NCBI GenBank assembly: GCA_016708905.1
Contig: JADJEV010000003.1
Span: forward strand, 496,001-560,000
Direction: 5' to 3'
Length of the DNA: 64,000 nucleotides
Source: Candidatus Methylophosphatis roskildensis
Lineage (GTDB): Bacteria; Pseudomonadota; Gammaproteobacteria; Burkholderiales; Rhodocyclaceae
A model generated the notes under the pieces. The model was not told the origin of the DNA. It saw only the letters and a program-made list of their open reading frames with translations, and did no database searches. Below, piece by piece: positions 43,177-55,238 of the stretch (the stretch's first letter is position 1; every line of letters begins with the position of its first letter). The position numbers were made by a program, and so were the translations under genes.

Positions 43177-44022
43177 TCAGCGAATCGCGCACTGCGCCGA
43201 CCCACCATGGACAAACAGCAAGGCGCCGACGTCGCTCGCCACCTCGCGATGCCGGCTACCGGCGGGTGCCAACTGGTAGTCGCCGGCGCGCAGCAAGGTG
43301 TCGCCTAAGAACGCCTCGCCGTCCAGCATCAGGCATTCCTCGTCGGTCGAGTGGGCATGCGCGTCTGCGCGTGCGCCCGGTTGCAGGCGCAGCAGCATCG
43401 ACTGCGCGTCGGCGTCGCGCCACAGCGACTTGATCTGCGCGCCGGGCGCGAATTCGCGCCACTCGCCCTCGTCGGCGCGCACCGTGATGGGGCTCGCGCC
43501 GGCACCGGGCAGCCAGGCGGTGATCAGATCGCGCGCCACCCCGACGCTGCTGCCGATCGACGTGCCGCGCAAGTAGAGCAGCGCGCCGGTCGCCGAACTG
43601 ACGCGGCTGTGGCGGCTGCCGGCGGGGGCCAGATGATAGTCACCCTGGCGCACCTGCAGCTCGCCCAGCCGCGCCTCACCGCGCAGTACCACGCACTCTT
43701 CATGTTCGTGGTGCCGGTGGGTGGGCAGGGCCGCGCCGGCGTCAAGTTCCACCAGCACGGAGTGCGCGCGCTTGCCCTCGCACAGCATCTTGGCGCGCAC
43801 GCCCTTTGCCAACGGACGCCATTCGCCCTCGTCGCGGCGCACGTTGACAAACTGCTCTTCGCCGGCGCGGCTGGCGCGGGCACGCTGCATCAGCCGCGCG
43901 CGCAACGCGCTCGTGCGCAGTCCGTCGGGCGAGATCGGCGTCAGCGCCTCTGCCAGTGCACTTTCGACAGATTCAACGTTTCGCGAATCGTCAAGGTCGG
44001 AAGGGAGTACGGTCTTGCTCAT
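43177..44022 (-). CDS. Double-cupin, ChrR-like partner of the ECF sigma factor
   Basis: 281 residues. Two cupin domains: first with ALPTHRHHEHEECVVLRGEA, second with ADAHAHSTDEECLMLDGEAF, both with His/Glu metal ligands. Each is preceded by a repeated motif (VRRDEGEWRPLAKGV and VRADEGEWREFAPGA), so the halves are duplicates. ChrR-type cupin proteins hold ECF sigma factors and sense oxidative signals. The N-terminal Zn-binding anti-sigma domain is not obvious here, so the role may be sensing only. Starts in overlap (ATGA) with the sigma gene. Confidence 0.8.
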   Translation of the reverse strand: MSKTVLPSDLDDSRNVESVESALAEALTPISPDGLRTSALRARLMQRARASRAGEEQFVNVRRDEGEWRPLAKGVRAKMLCEGKRAHSVLVELDAGAALPTHRHHEHEECVVLRGEARLGELQVRQGDYHLAPAGSRHSRVSSATGALLYLRGTSIGSSVGVARDLITAWLPGAGASPITVRADEGEWREFAPGAQIKSLWRDADAQSMLLRLQPGARADAHAHSTDEECLMLDGEAFLGDTLLRAGDYQLAPAGSRHREVASDVGALLFVHGGSAQCAIR

Positions 44023-44729
44023 GATGTCGATTCCGTTGCGGCGATTTCCGGTGAAAGCACGCGCTTGAGCGCCGCCAGCGCGCGCCGGATGTGGGACTTC
44101 ACCGTACCCAGCGGCAACGCACAGTGAGTGGCGATCTCCTCGTGGGTCAGGCCGCGGAAGAACGCCAGCGCCAGCAGTTGGCGCGGCAACGCATCGAGCG
44201 TCGCCAAGGCCGCATGAAGCTGGTGATCGCGCTGCACGGCCTCAAGGAGATCCTGCGGATCGCCGTCGCTTGAGACTTCGCCGGTGATCAGGGACTCGGG
44301 TTCCGGATGGGGCTGCGCTTCATCGCCGCGCCGAAGACTGTCGAGCGCACGGCTGCGGGTGATCGTCAGCAGCCAGCCGATCGCATGCCCGCGCGCCGCA
44401 TCGAAGCGCAGCGCCTGGCGCCACACCTGCCAATAGACGTCCTCGGCGACTTCCTCCGCAAGCTGTGCGTTGCGCGTGATGCGCAGCGCCAGGCCATAGA
44501 CACGGCCGATCGTGGCGTCGTAGAGCTGGCCCAGGGCAAGTTCGTCGCCGCGCGAAATCCTGGCGATCCACTCGCGCAGACGCAGTTCGTTCGAGTCCGG
44601 CCCGGATTCCGGCATTGGCGGCGCGAGTTCCGCCGCGGGCGATCGCGAGTCCCGTTGCAGATCCATGCCAATCAGTATAGTCATCGTCCCGGCCGGTTGC
44701 CGGGCGGCAAGGGCCGGCTTTTCGCACAT
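44019..44729 (-). CDS. ECF-family RNA polymerase sigma factor
   Basis: 236 residues. Region sigma2 (about 48-115: LYDATIGRVYGLALRITRNA, then WQVWRQALRFD) and region sigma4 (about 165-225: LDALPRQLLALAFFRGLTHE, then LPLGTVKSHIRRALAALKRV). ATG 44729 is chosen because CGGAGACATC precedes it. Coupled to the cupin gene. A promoter motif shared with the DUF4331 operon lies 34 bases upstream (44763-44791), which suggests it transcribes itself and that operon. Confidence 0.92.
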   Translation of the reverse strand: MCEKPALAARQPAGTMTILIGMDLQRDSRSPAAELAPPMPESGPDSNELRLREWIARISRGDELALGQLYDATIGRVYGLALRITRNAQLAEEVAEDVYWQVWRQALRFDAARGHAIGWLLTITRSRALDSLRRGDEAQPHPEPESLITGEVSSDGDPQDLLEAVQRDHQLHAALATLDALPRQLLALAFFRGLTHEEIATHCALPLGTVKSHIRRALAALKRVLSPEIAATESTS

Positions 44730-44762
44730 GATGTCTCCGTTTTTCGCCAGGTCTACCCGTCG

Positions 44763-44791
44763 TACGCAGAAACTTCGCTTCTGGATGCAGT
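44763..44791 (-). promoter_or_regulatory. Putative ECF-dependent promoter of the sigma gene
   Basis: Minus strand: ACTGCATCCAGA (44780-44791), 10 bases, CTGCGTA (44763-44769). The same two blocks with the same spacing occur at 49008-49036. Confidence 0.7.
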
Positions 44792-44796
44792 GGAAA

Positions 44797-46209
44797 TCAG
44801 GAAGCGCCAGCCGGCTCGATCAGACGCACGGCCAACCAGGCCAGGCCGCACGCCAACACCGCCAGCGACGCTGCACTGTGCGCGGCCGCGCGCCAAGCCG
44901 ATCCGCGCAGTCGTGTTGCAATGGCCAGCGCGCCGACGACGATCACCAGTTGAAGTGCCTCGATGCCGAGATTGAAGCTCAACAACTTGAGCAGCCAGCC
45001 CGATCCCTGAGCCGCGTCGCCCAGGGTTTCCGCGAGTGCGCCGGCAAAGCCGAAGCCATGGATCAATCCGAACACAAAGGCCAGCACCACGCCGTGGCCC
45101 GCCGAGTGCCCGCGCCACGCAACGAAGCCGACATAAGCGATGGTGAATGCGATCGCCGGCTCGACCCAGGCGCCGGGCGGCGCCACCCAATGGCCGGCCG
45201 CGAGGATCAGGGTCAGGCTATGCGCGACGGTGAATGCACTGACCAGCTTGATCGCCTCGCGCACGCGCGGCGAGATCAACAGCAGGCCGAGCAGGAAGGC
45301 GAGGTGATCGAAGCCGGTCGCGATGTGATGGACGCCGAGCACGAAGAAGGCTGCCGGCGACGACATCGCGTGCGGGGCGGAATCCCGCGGCGGCTCGGCA
45401 GGGCGCGCATCGTCCGCCTGAATGGTTTGCGCCGCGACGGGCATGCTCGCCGCGTCCGGGGCTGCGACGCCGGCTGCGTGGTCGATAGCGGGCTGTGGGT
45501 TTGCTGCCTGGCCCGCAGTGGCCGCCTCGCGCGGCAATCTCGGCGCAGCGATCGGCAACGCCGATTCATTGGCGTTCACCATCGCGGGTAGCCATCGGAA
45601 CTCGAAATCCGCCGACAACTCGTCGAGCGAGGAGCCATCCTTCGGATAGCGCGCGAGCCCGCCGCTGCGATCGCTACGCGCGACTTCACCCCGAATTCGA
45701 AGCGACTCGTTGGGGGCCACCAGCACCTCCTTCCAGCCGAGGTCGCGCGGGCGAAAGTCGTCGCGATAGCGCGCGCGATGCGGGCCGGCCATCGGCAAAG
45801 GTGCCTCAAACACCACTTCGAGCAGCAGCACGTTCAACCCCGCCTCTCCTTTGCGAAGGCGATAATCGGCCGTGCGCGGCATCAACTGCACTGCGTTTCC
45901 GTCAACCTCGAGTCGCAGGTTCGTCGCGAGTCTGCGACTCCACGCCTGGGCGAAGCGGCGCCATTCCGACGCTGCTGTCGCGCCGTCGCCATCGGAGTCG
46001 GCCTCGTCGGCGGCAGCCAGGGTCGGAATCTCCGCGAAATCCATACGATAGCGGACCGCGACGCCACGCTCGGAGAGGGCGAAACTCGCCTGACGACTCA
46101 CCGTATTGTTGCCGAGCGGGTGGGCGTCCGCGGCGATGGCGAGCAGAAGCGCGGCCGCGCCGAGCAGGGCGCTGACGCAAGTCTTCGGAATCGTCCAGGC
46201 GCGCCTCAT
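44797..46209 (-). CDS. HupE/UreJ-like membrane protein
   Basis: 470 residues. Signal-like N-terminus, then a periplasmic domain starting AHPLGNNTVSRQASFALSER, a Pro/Ala-rich linker, and a C-terminal six- or seven-helix HupE/UreJ_2 domain with His-rich motifs in membrane segments (GVHHIATGFDHLAFLLGLLL, FTVAHSLTLILAAGHW, GLIHGFGFAGALAETLG). The family is linked to nickel/metal transport, but this long two-part form is uncharacterised. Overlaps the TPR gene by ATGA. Confidence 0.8.
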   Translation of the reverse strand: MRRAWTIPKTCVSALLGAAALLLAIAADAHPLGNNTVSRQASFALSERGVAVRYRMDFAEIPTLAAADEADSDGDGATAASEWRRFAQAWSRRLATNLRLEVDGNAVQLMPRTADYRLRKGEAGLNVLLLEVVFEAPLPMAGPHRARYRDDFRPRDLGWKEVLVAPNESLRIRGEVARSDRSGGLARYPKDGSSLDELSADFEFRWLPAMVNANESALPIAAPRLPREAATAGQAANPQPAIDHAAGVAAPDAASMPVAAQTIQADDARPAEPPRDSAPHAMSSPAAFFVLGVHHIATGFDHLAFLLGLLLISPRVREAIKLVSAFTVAHSLTLILAAGHWVAPPGAWVEPAIAFTIAYVGFVAWRGHSAGHGVVLAFVFGLIHGFGFAGALAETLGDAAQGSGWLLKLLSFNLGIEALQLVIVVGALAIATRLRGSAWRAAAHSAASLAVLACGLAWLAVRLIEPAGAS

Positions 46210-47315
46210 GGCTGGCTCGCGGTTTGCGCTGGCGTCCTCATGCCCGGACCATTGTTCAACCACTGCGCCAGTTCATGGCTCCGCGTGCCCAGGCGCCGCG
46301 CGCGCTCGGCGAATGTTGCGGCTTCTTCGGTTCGCCCCATCTTCTCCAGAATCCATGACAGTTGTGCCTCGCTGAAGATGTCGGGGCGGCAATGCAGTTC
46401 GGCCAGCGCCAGCGCATACGCCTGTTCCAGACGACCATCGAGCGCGTGAAACTCGATGAAGTCGCGGTTGGCCAGGCCGCCCTGAGCCGCATCCAGTCTG
46501 GCCTGCCCTCGAAGCAGCCGCGAAAAGCGCGCCGCCTCGCGATCATCGTGGCGTTCTCGAGCGAGCTTCCACAATGCCAGGCCATATTCCGGCATCGGCT
46601 GCAGCGCATGGGCTTCACGCCACTGCTCCGCCGCGGCCTCGCGGCGACCACTGGCGAGCAGGGCGCGCGCCAGCCAGCCGTGCTCCTGCGCAGTGCGCGG
46701 CGGCAGTGCCTGAAACAGTTCGACCGCCGCCTGTGTCTCGCCGGCTTCAACCAGCAAACGCGCCAGATCGCCGCTCAGCCATCGGTGCTCTGCGTGACCT
46801 TCCGGCGCCAGCGCCAGGGCCGATCGCGCGAGTTCGATCGCGCCGGCGGAATCGCCATGCAGAAAGCGAAGCTGCGCGATGCGCGGATAGGCGGTGAGCA
46901 GCGCCGCGCGATCGGCGAGGGTTTGCGCGGCGCTCACCGCTTGATCGTAGCGGCCCAGTTCGGTCAGCGCATCGACGCGAATGGCCAATGCAATCGGCTG
47001 CGCTGGGTCGGCAGCCAGGGCGCGTCCGGCTTGCTCGAGCGCCGAAGCGAAAGCATGGCGGCTCATGCTCAGCCACCCATTCAGCGCGATGACATGCGGA
47101 TCTTCTGGCGCGTTGACCAGCAAGGCGGCGAGCTGTCGCTCGGCACGCTCGTACAACTGCGGATCGCTGCTGCCACGCGCAGCCTGCAGAGCCCTCGTCG
47201 CCGCCTCGATCACTGCTGCCGGTGCTGCGGTGGCCCATTCGAGAGCCAGGCAGAGCAAGGCCGCGAGCAGCAGTCTGCTTGCAAGCGGGCAAGCGTCGTT
47301 CAGTATCGATCGCAT
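46206..47315 (-). CDS. Secreted TPR-repeat protein
   Basis: 369 residues. Signal peptide (LLLAALLCLALEWATAAPAA) followed by tandem TPR helices along almost the whole length (for example ASALEQAGRALAADPAQPIA, then ALTELGRYDQAVSAAQTLAD). Likely an envelope scaffold. The ATG at 47315 starts the signal peptide. 61 bases after DUF4331 and overlapping HupE, so in the same transcript. Confidence 0.82.
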   Translation of the reverse strand: MRSILNDACPLASRLLLAALLCLALEWATAAPAAVIEAATRALQAARGSSDPQLYERAERQLAALLVNAPEDPHVIALNGWLSMSRHAFASALEQAGRALAADPAQPIALAIRVDALTELGRYDQAVSAAQTLADRAALLTAYPRIAQLRFLHGDSAGAIELARSALALAPEGHAEHRWLSGDLARLLVEAGETQAAVELFQALPPRTAQEHGWLARALLASGRREAAAEQWREAHALQPMPEYGLALWKLARERHDDREAARFSRLLRGQARLDAAQGGLANRDFIEFHALDGRLEQAYALALAELHCRPDIFSEAQLSWILEKMGRTEEAATFAERARRLGTRSHELAQWLNNGPGMRTPAQTASQP

Positions 47316-47376
47316 CGCAGTCCCCAGGGAGAAGACGTCGGCCGCGAACGGCGCGGCGCCGACTGTCGCATGATGC

Positions 47377-48945
47377 TCAATAGTTGCCGACTCCGGCGCG
47401 GCCGGAGTAGGGCGTCGGCAGGAACGGAAACTCCTTGGCGATTCCGTTGCTCGTGACATCGAGCCGGTTGCCGGCGACCGAACCGTAACCGGGTCCGTCG
47501 CTGGTGCTCGAACCGGGTGCCCCGTCGAGGAAGTTCACGCCGTCACCCGCTTGCACTTTGATGTAGTCGGGGCCGCCGACCACGCGCACGGCGATGTCGG
47601 TGACATCGTCGTTGGGGCGCCGGCCGTTGGGAAATCCGGCCGCATCGCCACCCAGCGCGGCGCCCAGCCGACTCTGGCTTTCGGGCGCGGTCGGCGGTAC
47701 CGACAAATCGAGGCGCAGCAGATCGGAACAGGGACTGCCACAGTTCTGGCCGTCGAGTTTCTGTCCGGGATATTTGAGCAAGACCTGCATCAGATCCGTC
47801 CGCGGGGTGGGCGGCGTCTTGACGCCGAAGCCGCCGAACACCAGGTCCAATGCGGTCTGAATTACCGGAGCCTGGTAGAAGGACTGGAATTGGGCTTCGG
47901 TGTAGGGGTACTGAGTGTTCCAGTAATCCTTTCGTGGTGTGTTGATGATGAGTTCATTGACCAGCGGATTGGCCAGCCGCGCCACCTGGACCGATTCGCC
48001 GATTTCGAACGGCAGGTTGTCATCGCGCAGCACGCGCAACTTGGGCCGCGAGGTCGAGGCATAGACACCGATGTACTTGTTGTCGCTGTCCGTGGTTGCT
48101 GGCTTTCCGTCGCGTGTCAGGCGGACGATCGGGATCTCGATCGCAATCGTCGATACGTTGGTGTTGGCGAAGCGGTTGATGCCGAAGGGATTGACGTCGT
48201 CGTTGTCCTCCCCCGAGCCATTGAGCAGCGGTGGAGAACGGCGGAAGTTGAGGGTGTCGAAGGTCGCCCCGAGATCGATGTAGAAGGTCTCGGCGCGCTG
48301 CCCGGCGAACACCCGTATGCCGCTGTCCGGATCCGAGTAGATGCCCTGAGCAGCCAGCGCTTCGTAGTCGGGGAAAGTTGCCGAGCCGGCATTCGAGGGC
48401 ACCGCCACCAGACCGGAGAACAGGCGTGTGCGACGATTGCCGCGAACTTCGGTCACGCTGTAACTCTGTCGTCTCGTCAGGCCTTCGGAGCCGGGACCGT
48501 CGAGTGCAGTGATGCCCTGCAACGGAACGGCTGCCGGTATCGCCGGATTTCCCAGATAGGGCACCGGCGAGGTGAGGCCGCCTGGGCCGCCGATCGGCCG
48601 ATTCTCGGTCTTGAAGCGGAACTCGTAGACGATGTCCTGGGCGCGCCCGTTGCGGTTGTTGTCGACGTGCATGCGGTAGACGACGTCGTCGGCGAAATTG
48701 AAGTAGTTCGGACCGTCGGACGGGTGCTGCCCCGGAATCACGTTCATGATCAAGGTCAGCTTGCGATCCTTCGGGTCGCGTGCCAGGTTGTCCTGATCGT
48801 AACTGACGAAGGCATACACGTCGGTCAGGTCGGCTGTGGGATCCTGCGCGATCAGCGGCGCTTCGCGGTGGCTGGCAGCAAGGGCGGGCTGTTCCGCGGC
48901 AAACGCGGCAAGCAGTGTGGCAACGACAATCGACATCCGGTTCAT
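47377..48945 (-). CDS. DUF4331 secreted protein
   Basis: 522 residues. Signal peptide (MSIVVATLLAAFAAEQPALA), then SHREAPLIAQDPTADLTDVY, the signature of DUF4331 proteins, with FYIDLGATFDTLNFR and a C-terminal PNGRRPNDDVTDIAVRVVGG. Extracytoplasmic, function unknown. AGGAG precedes the ATG at 48945. First gene of the operon, behind the shared ECF-type promoter motif. Confidence 0.93.
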   Translation of the reverse strand: MNRMSIVVATLLAAFAAEQPALAASHREAPLIAQDPTADLTDVYAFVSYDQDNLARDPKDRKLTLIMNVIPGQHPSDGPNYFNFADDVVYRMHVDNNRNGRAQDIVYEFRFKTENRPIGGPGGLTSPVPYLGNPAIPAAVPLQGITALDGPGSEGLTRRQSYSVTEVRGNRRTRLFSGLVAVPSNAGSATFPDYEALAAQGIYSDPDSGIRVFAGQRAETFYIDLGATFDTLNFRRSPPLLNGSGEDNDDVNPFGINRFANTNVSTIAIEIPIVRLTRDGKPATTDSDNKYIGVYASTSRPKLRVLRDDNLPFEIGESVQVARLANPLVNELIINTPRKDYWNTQYPYTEAQFQSFYQAPVIQTALDLVFGGFGVKTPPTPRTDLMQVLLKYPGQKLDGQNCGSPCSDLLRLDLSVPPTAPESQSRLGAALGGDAAGFPNGRRPNDDVTDIAVRVVGGPDYIKVQAGDGVNFLDGAPGSSTSDGPGYGSVAGNRLDVTSNGIAKEFPFLPTPYSGRAGVGNY

Positions 48946-49007
48946 GGAAGTTCTCCTGGTTTTTCGAGTGTGGGCAACGGACGGACCAACGAGCCCGCCA
49001 CCCCGAA

Positions 49008-49036
49008 TACGCAGGGAAAGTGAGTCTGGATGCAGT
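49008..49036 (-). promoter_or_regulatory. Putative ECF-dependent promoter of the DUF4331 operon
   Basis: Minus strand ACTGCATCCAGA (49025-49036), 10 bases, CTGCGTA (49008-49014), about 63 bases before the DUF4331 ATG. Identical blocks and spacing to 44763-44791. Confidence 0.7.
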
Positions 49037-49084
49037 CTCGATCGGGAGGTCGCAGTCAAGGCAGAATTCCACCTGTGACAACGC

Positions 49085-49190
49085 TGGAAGCCGCATGGGG
49101 ATTGGCTCTCAGGCATGGCAATGCCAGGGTGCGCATGAAATGGCGCTGGTGGCAGGGCATGCCGTGAGAGCGCCTATCCATGAGGCCCCT
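49085..49190. repeat. Interspersed palindromic element, complete copy (E)
   Basis: About 106 bp, left arm GGAAGCCGCATGGGGATTGG, right arm (reverse complement) CATGGATAGGCGCTCTCACG, centre GTGCGCATGAAATGGCGCTG. Followed at 49205-49240 by a half copy of the GTAGGTTGGGC hairpin family. Confidence 0.85.
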
Positions 49191-49300
49191 GGGCCGGCAC
49201 CACGGAACGTAGGTTGGCGCTGAGCAAAGCGAAGCCCAACAGGGATCGCCGTCGGCGGAGTGCTTCCGTCGTCAGCTCATAGCTACCGACGTCGTGTCGT

Positions 49301-50112
49301 TCAACCCGTTGGGAGCCGGTTTGCCGCTACCTGCCGCGACTCCCGAACCGTAGGACGTGCCTCGGCAAGGTGTCGGGCGGCAATGCGCGGTTGCGCATGA
49401 TGGACATCGTGGTGCAGCGTGGCTTCCACCACGTCGCGTCCCCACAGCAGCCTGGCGATACGCGCAAGCGCCCTTGGAAGGACCAGCGGATAGACGCCGA
49501 AGGCTTTGCCCCGGCGGTGCAGACAATAGAAGAAGATCAAATAACTGAGACCGAAGGCTACGCGCGCCGGCACCCAATACCACAGAAAGCTGGTGCCCGC
49601 AGCGGCGATCAATGCCAGGATCAATGCGAGGCGGATGAGCGTGCCGCGCAGCAGCGCGCCGTCCATGCCGTGCTCGGCGATCCAGCGAAACCACAGCTGC
49701 TCGGGCGCGCTGAAGGCGTTGAGCAACCCCGCGAGCGGCGAACCTCGCAGTTGGAAATACTCGGCATCCAGCGGCGTGGCCATATGGCGGTGGTGGCTGC
49801 GATGATTGACGAGCAACTCGCGGTAGCCGACGCTCATCAGCGTGAACGAAAACGGCAGCAGCCGCGTCACCGTATCGACCTCGCGCTCGCTGCGCAGATG
49901 GAATAGCTCGTGAACGCGATCATCCAGCGTGGTACCAGGACGGGTACCGTCACGAGCAGCGTCCACTCGGGGAGAATGCCGCTCGCAGCCAGAAGCAGGT
50001 GCGCATAGGCGAATCCGTTGCACAACAGACTGGCCATGGGGAGTCGTCGCGCATCGTCGTCCCTGCCGAAGAGGGGGATGAAGCGCCGGGCGGGCGCAAT
50101 CGCTTCACTCAT
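49301..50112 (-). CDS. Fatty-acid desaturase/hydroxylase-like membrane protein, one-base frameshift
   Basis: Di-iron membrane enzyme: His boxes HELFH, HRSHHRH and HHDVHHAQ are all present, with hydrophobic helices between. The first 66 residues (MSEAIAPARRFIPLFGRDDD…VPRWMIA) are in one frame and VHELFHLRSEREVDTVTRLL onward in another. One base missing near 49916 restores a 270-residue protein. Start ATG 50112 overlaps the SRPBCC stop by ATGA. Confidence 0.78.
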
Positions 50113-50756
50113 GAGATCGGTCTTTCGGCGGATTGCATCGTGCTTCCGTCATCGACATCTGTGCTGCCGAACTCACGCCCGCCCGAGTCGTGTTCCAGCA
50201 CCTGCTTGAGTCGCTCGACCGCCAGCGCCGATTCCCCGGCGATCTTGTCGCGGGTCAGGATCGGGTCGAGCATGGCGGCAAGCAGATTCGGCATGCGGTA
50301 GCGCATTTCACGCTCGAAGCGGGTGACACCCGCTTGCTCGGTGAGCGTGTAGGCGATCCACGCGTGGCCACCCTCCTGGCCGGCGCCCACGATCTTCCAA
50401 TGCAGCGGCGCGGTGCGTTCCGTCACCGTCCAGACGGTGCGCCCACGCCTGCCGGCCACCCGGAAATGCTCGGTGACCTGCTCACCGACCTGAAGCGGAT
50501 GATCCGTGGCGCCGGAGACCGCGAGCGAGGACGGGTGCCACCTCGGCCAATTGCCCGGCGTGGTGACGAAGGCAAAGACGTCCTGCGCAGCGCGCGCAAT
50601 CCGGATCTCGTTGCGGATGACTACCGGCGCTGCGGGTGCCGGCAACAGCCCCGCAACGATTCCCGCCAACCCGATGAAGCCGACGACTCCACCAACGATC
50701 CGCCACTCGCGCCGGGTCGACCTTGGCAGGTGCGCCTCGATGGTCATTGTCTGCAT
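50109..50756 (-). CDS. SRPBCC/START-like domain protein with membrane anchor
   Basis: 215 residues: one membrane helix (WRIVGGVVGFIGLAGIVAGL), then a helix-grip lipid-binding domain (EIRIARAAQDVFAFVTTPGN WPRWHP). AAGGAGG precedes the ATG at 50756. Coupled to the desaturase-like gene, which suggests binding or delivery of a lipid or polyketide-like substrate. Confidence 0.82.
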   Translation of the reverse strand: MQTMTIEAHLPRSTRREWRIVGGVVGFIGLAGIVAGLLPAPAAPVVIRNEIRIARAAQDVFAFVTTPGNWPRWHPSSLAVSGATDHPLQVGEQVTEHFRVAGRRGRTVWTVTERTAPLHWKIVGAGQEGGHAWIAYTLTEQAGVTRFEREMRYRMPNLLAAMLDPILTRDKIAGESALAVERLKQVLEHDSGGREFGSTDVDDGSTMQSAERPIS

Positions 50757-50922
50757 GATGCCTCCTTGCGCTTTCGCGTGTCCGACTGGTCGGTATACGC
50801 ACGGGGCGGGCGCTTGGATTCAAACTGTGAAGTCGCGTTGGGCTGATCCAGGCGAACTTGTTCGGACGGAGCCGCCAATGGCGCCTTGCCGGGTTACAAC
50901 AGCCAGTGCTATGGTTGTCCAT

Positions 50923-51168
50923 ATGAAGACGACAATCGATATTGCTGATCCACTTCTTGAAGCGGCCAGGAAAGCCGCGGCGCGGGAAGGGACAACCCTG
51001 AGGGCGCTGCTCGAGGCGGGGTTGCGGCAGGTACTTCAAGCGAGGAAGCGTGGCGGGGCGTTCAGACTGCGAGACGGGAGTTTCCGCGGCGAGGGGCTGC
51101 AGCCGACAGCCAAGGAACTATCCTGGGAGCAAATCCGCGAACTTGCCTGCGGCGAACGCGGTGGATGA
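50923..51168 (+). CDS. VapB-type antitoxin (RHH, DUF2191-like)
   Basis: 81 residues: MKTTIDIADPLLEAARKAAA, then REGTTLRALLEAGLRQVLQA, a ribbon-helix-helix DNA-binding fold, and a toxin-binding tail (LSWEQIRELACGERGG). ATG 50923; an in-frame ATG at 50911 would add four residues. The stop overlaps the toxin ATG (ATGA). Confidence 0.88.
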   Translation: MKTTIDIADPLLEAARKAAAREGTTLRALLEAGLRQVLQARKRGGAFRLRDGSFRGEGLQPTAKELSWEQIRELACGERGG

Positions 51169-51614
51169 TCGCGGTCGACACCAGCATTCCGGTGTATGCG
51201 CACCGCGCGGATTCGGAATGGCACGATGCAGCGAATGCACGGGTCGTCGAACTCGCCGAGGGGCGCGCTCCCTGGGCCATACCCTGGCCATGCATCCACG
51301 AGTTTCTGGCCATCGTCACGCATCCCAGGGTATTCGCACCGCCGACGCCGCTGCTGTCTGTCCTGGATCAGGTGGAGGCATGGCGCGAGTCGCCGACTCT
51401 GGTCTTGCTCTCCGAGTCGGGCGACTACCGGAGCGAGCTGCGCACGATAGTCGAGGGCGGCCGAATCGCAGGCCCGCAGGTTCATGACGCACGGGTTGCC
51501 GCGCTGTGCCTGCAGCATGGGGTGCGCGAGCTGTGGTCGGCGGACCGCGACTTCAACCGCATTCCGACGCTGTCGACAACGAATCCGTTGGTCGCGCGTC
51601 AGGGACCAGTCTGA
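51165..51614 (+). CDS. VapC-type PIN-domain toxin
   Basis: 149 residues. Asp5 in MIAVDTSIPVYAHR, Glu in PCIHEFLAIVTHPR, Asp in GPQVHDARVAALCLQHGV, and Asp in LWSADRDFNRIPTL give the acidic RNase site. Coupled to the antitoxin and convergent, four bases from mfd. Confidence 0.9.
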   Translation: MIAVDTSIPVYAHRADSEWHDAANARVVELAEGRAPWAIPWPCIHEFLAIVTHPRVFAPPTPLLSVLDQVEAWRESPTLVLLSESGDYRSELRTIVEGGRIAGPQVHDARVAALCLQHGVRELWSADRDFNRIPTLSTTNPLVARQGPV

Positions 51615-51618
51615 TCTG

Positions 51619-55098
<3,480 letters not shown>

Positions 55099-55110
55099 CG
55101 GTGAACCCGG

Positions 55111-55143
55111 AAAAGCAAAGCCGCCGGACGTCAATCCGGCGGC
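55111..55143 (-). terminator. Intrinsic-terminator-shaped hairpin just before mfd
   Basis: Perfect 9-bp stem GCCGCCGGA/TCCGGCGGC (55120-55128, 55135-55143) with a 6-base loop, followed on the minus strand by TTTGCTTTT. It ends transcription from the small upstream gene or regulates mfd. Confidence 0.65.
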
Positions 55144-55238
55144 ACGGCAAAGCGCAAGTATAAGTCAGCCGTAGCGACGGCCGCAGTTCGGCTGCGTGGT
55201 TCGCGCTTCGCGCCACCAGGCGCAGCGCAGGCGGCGGA

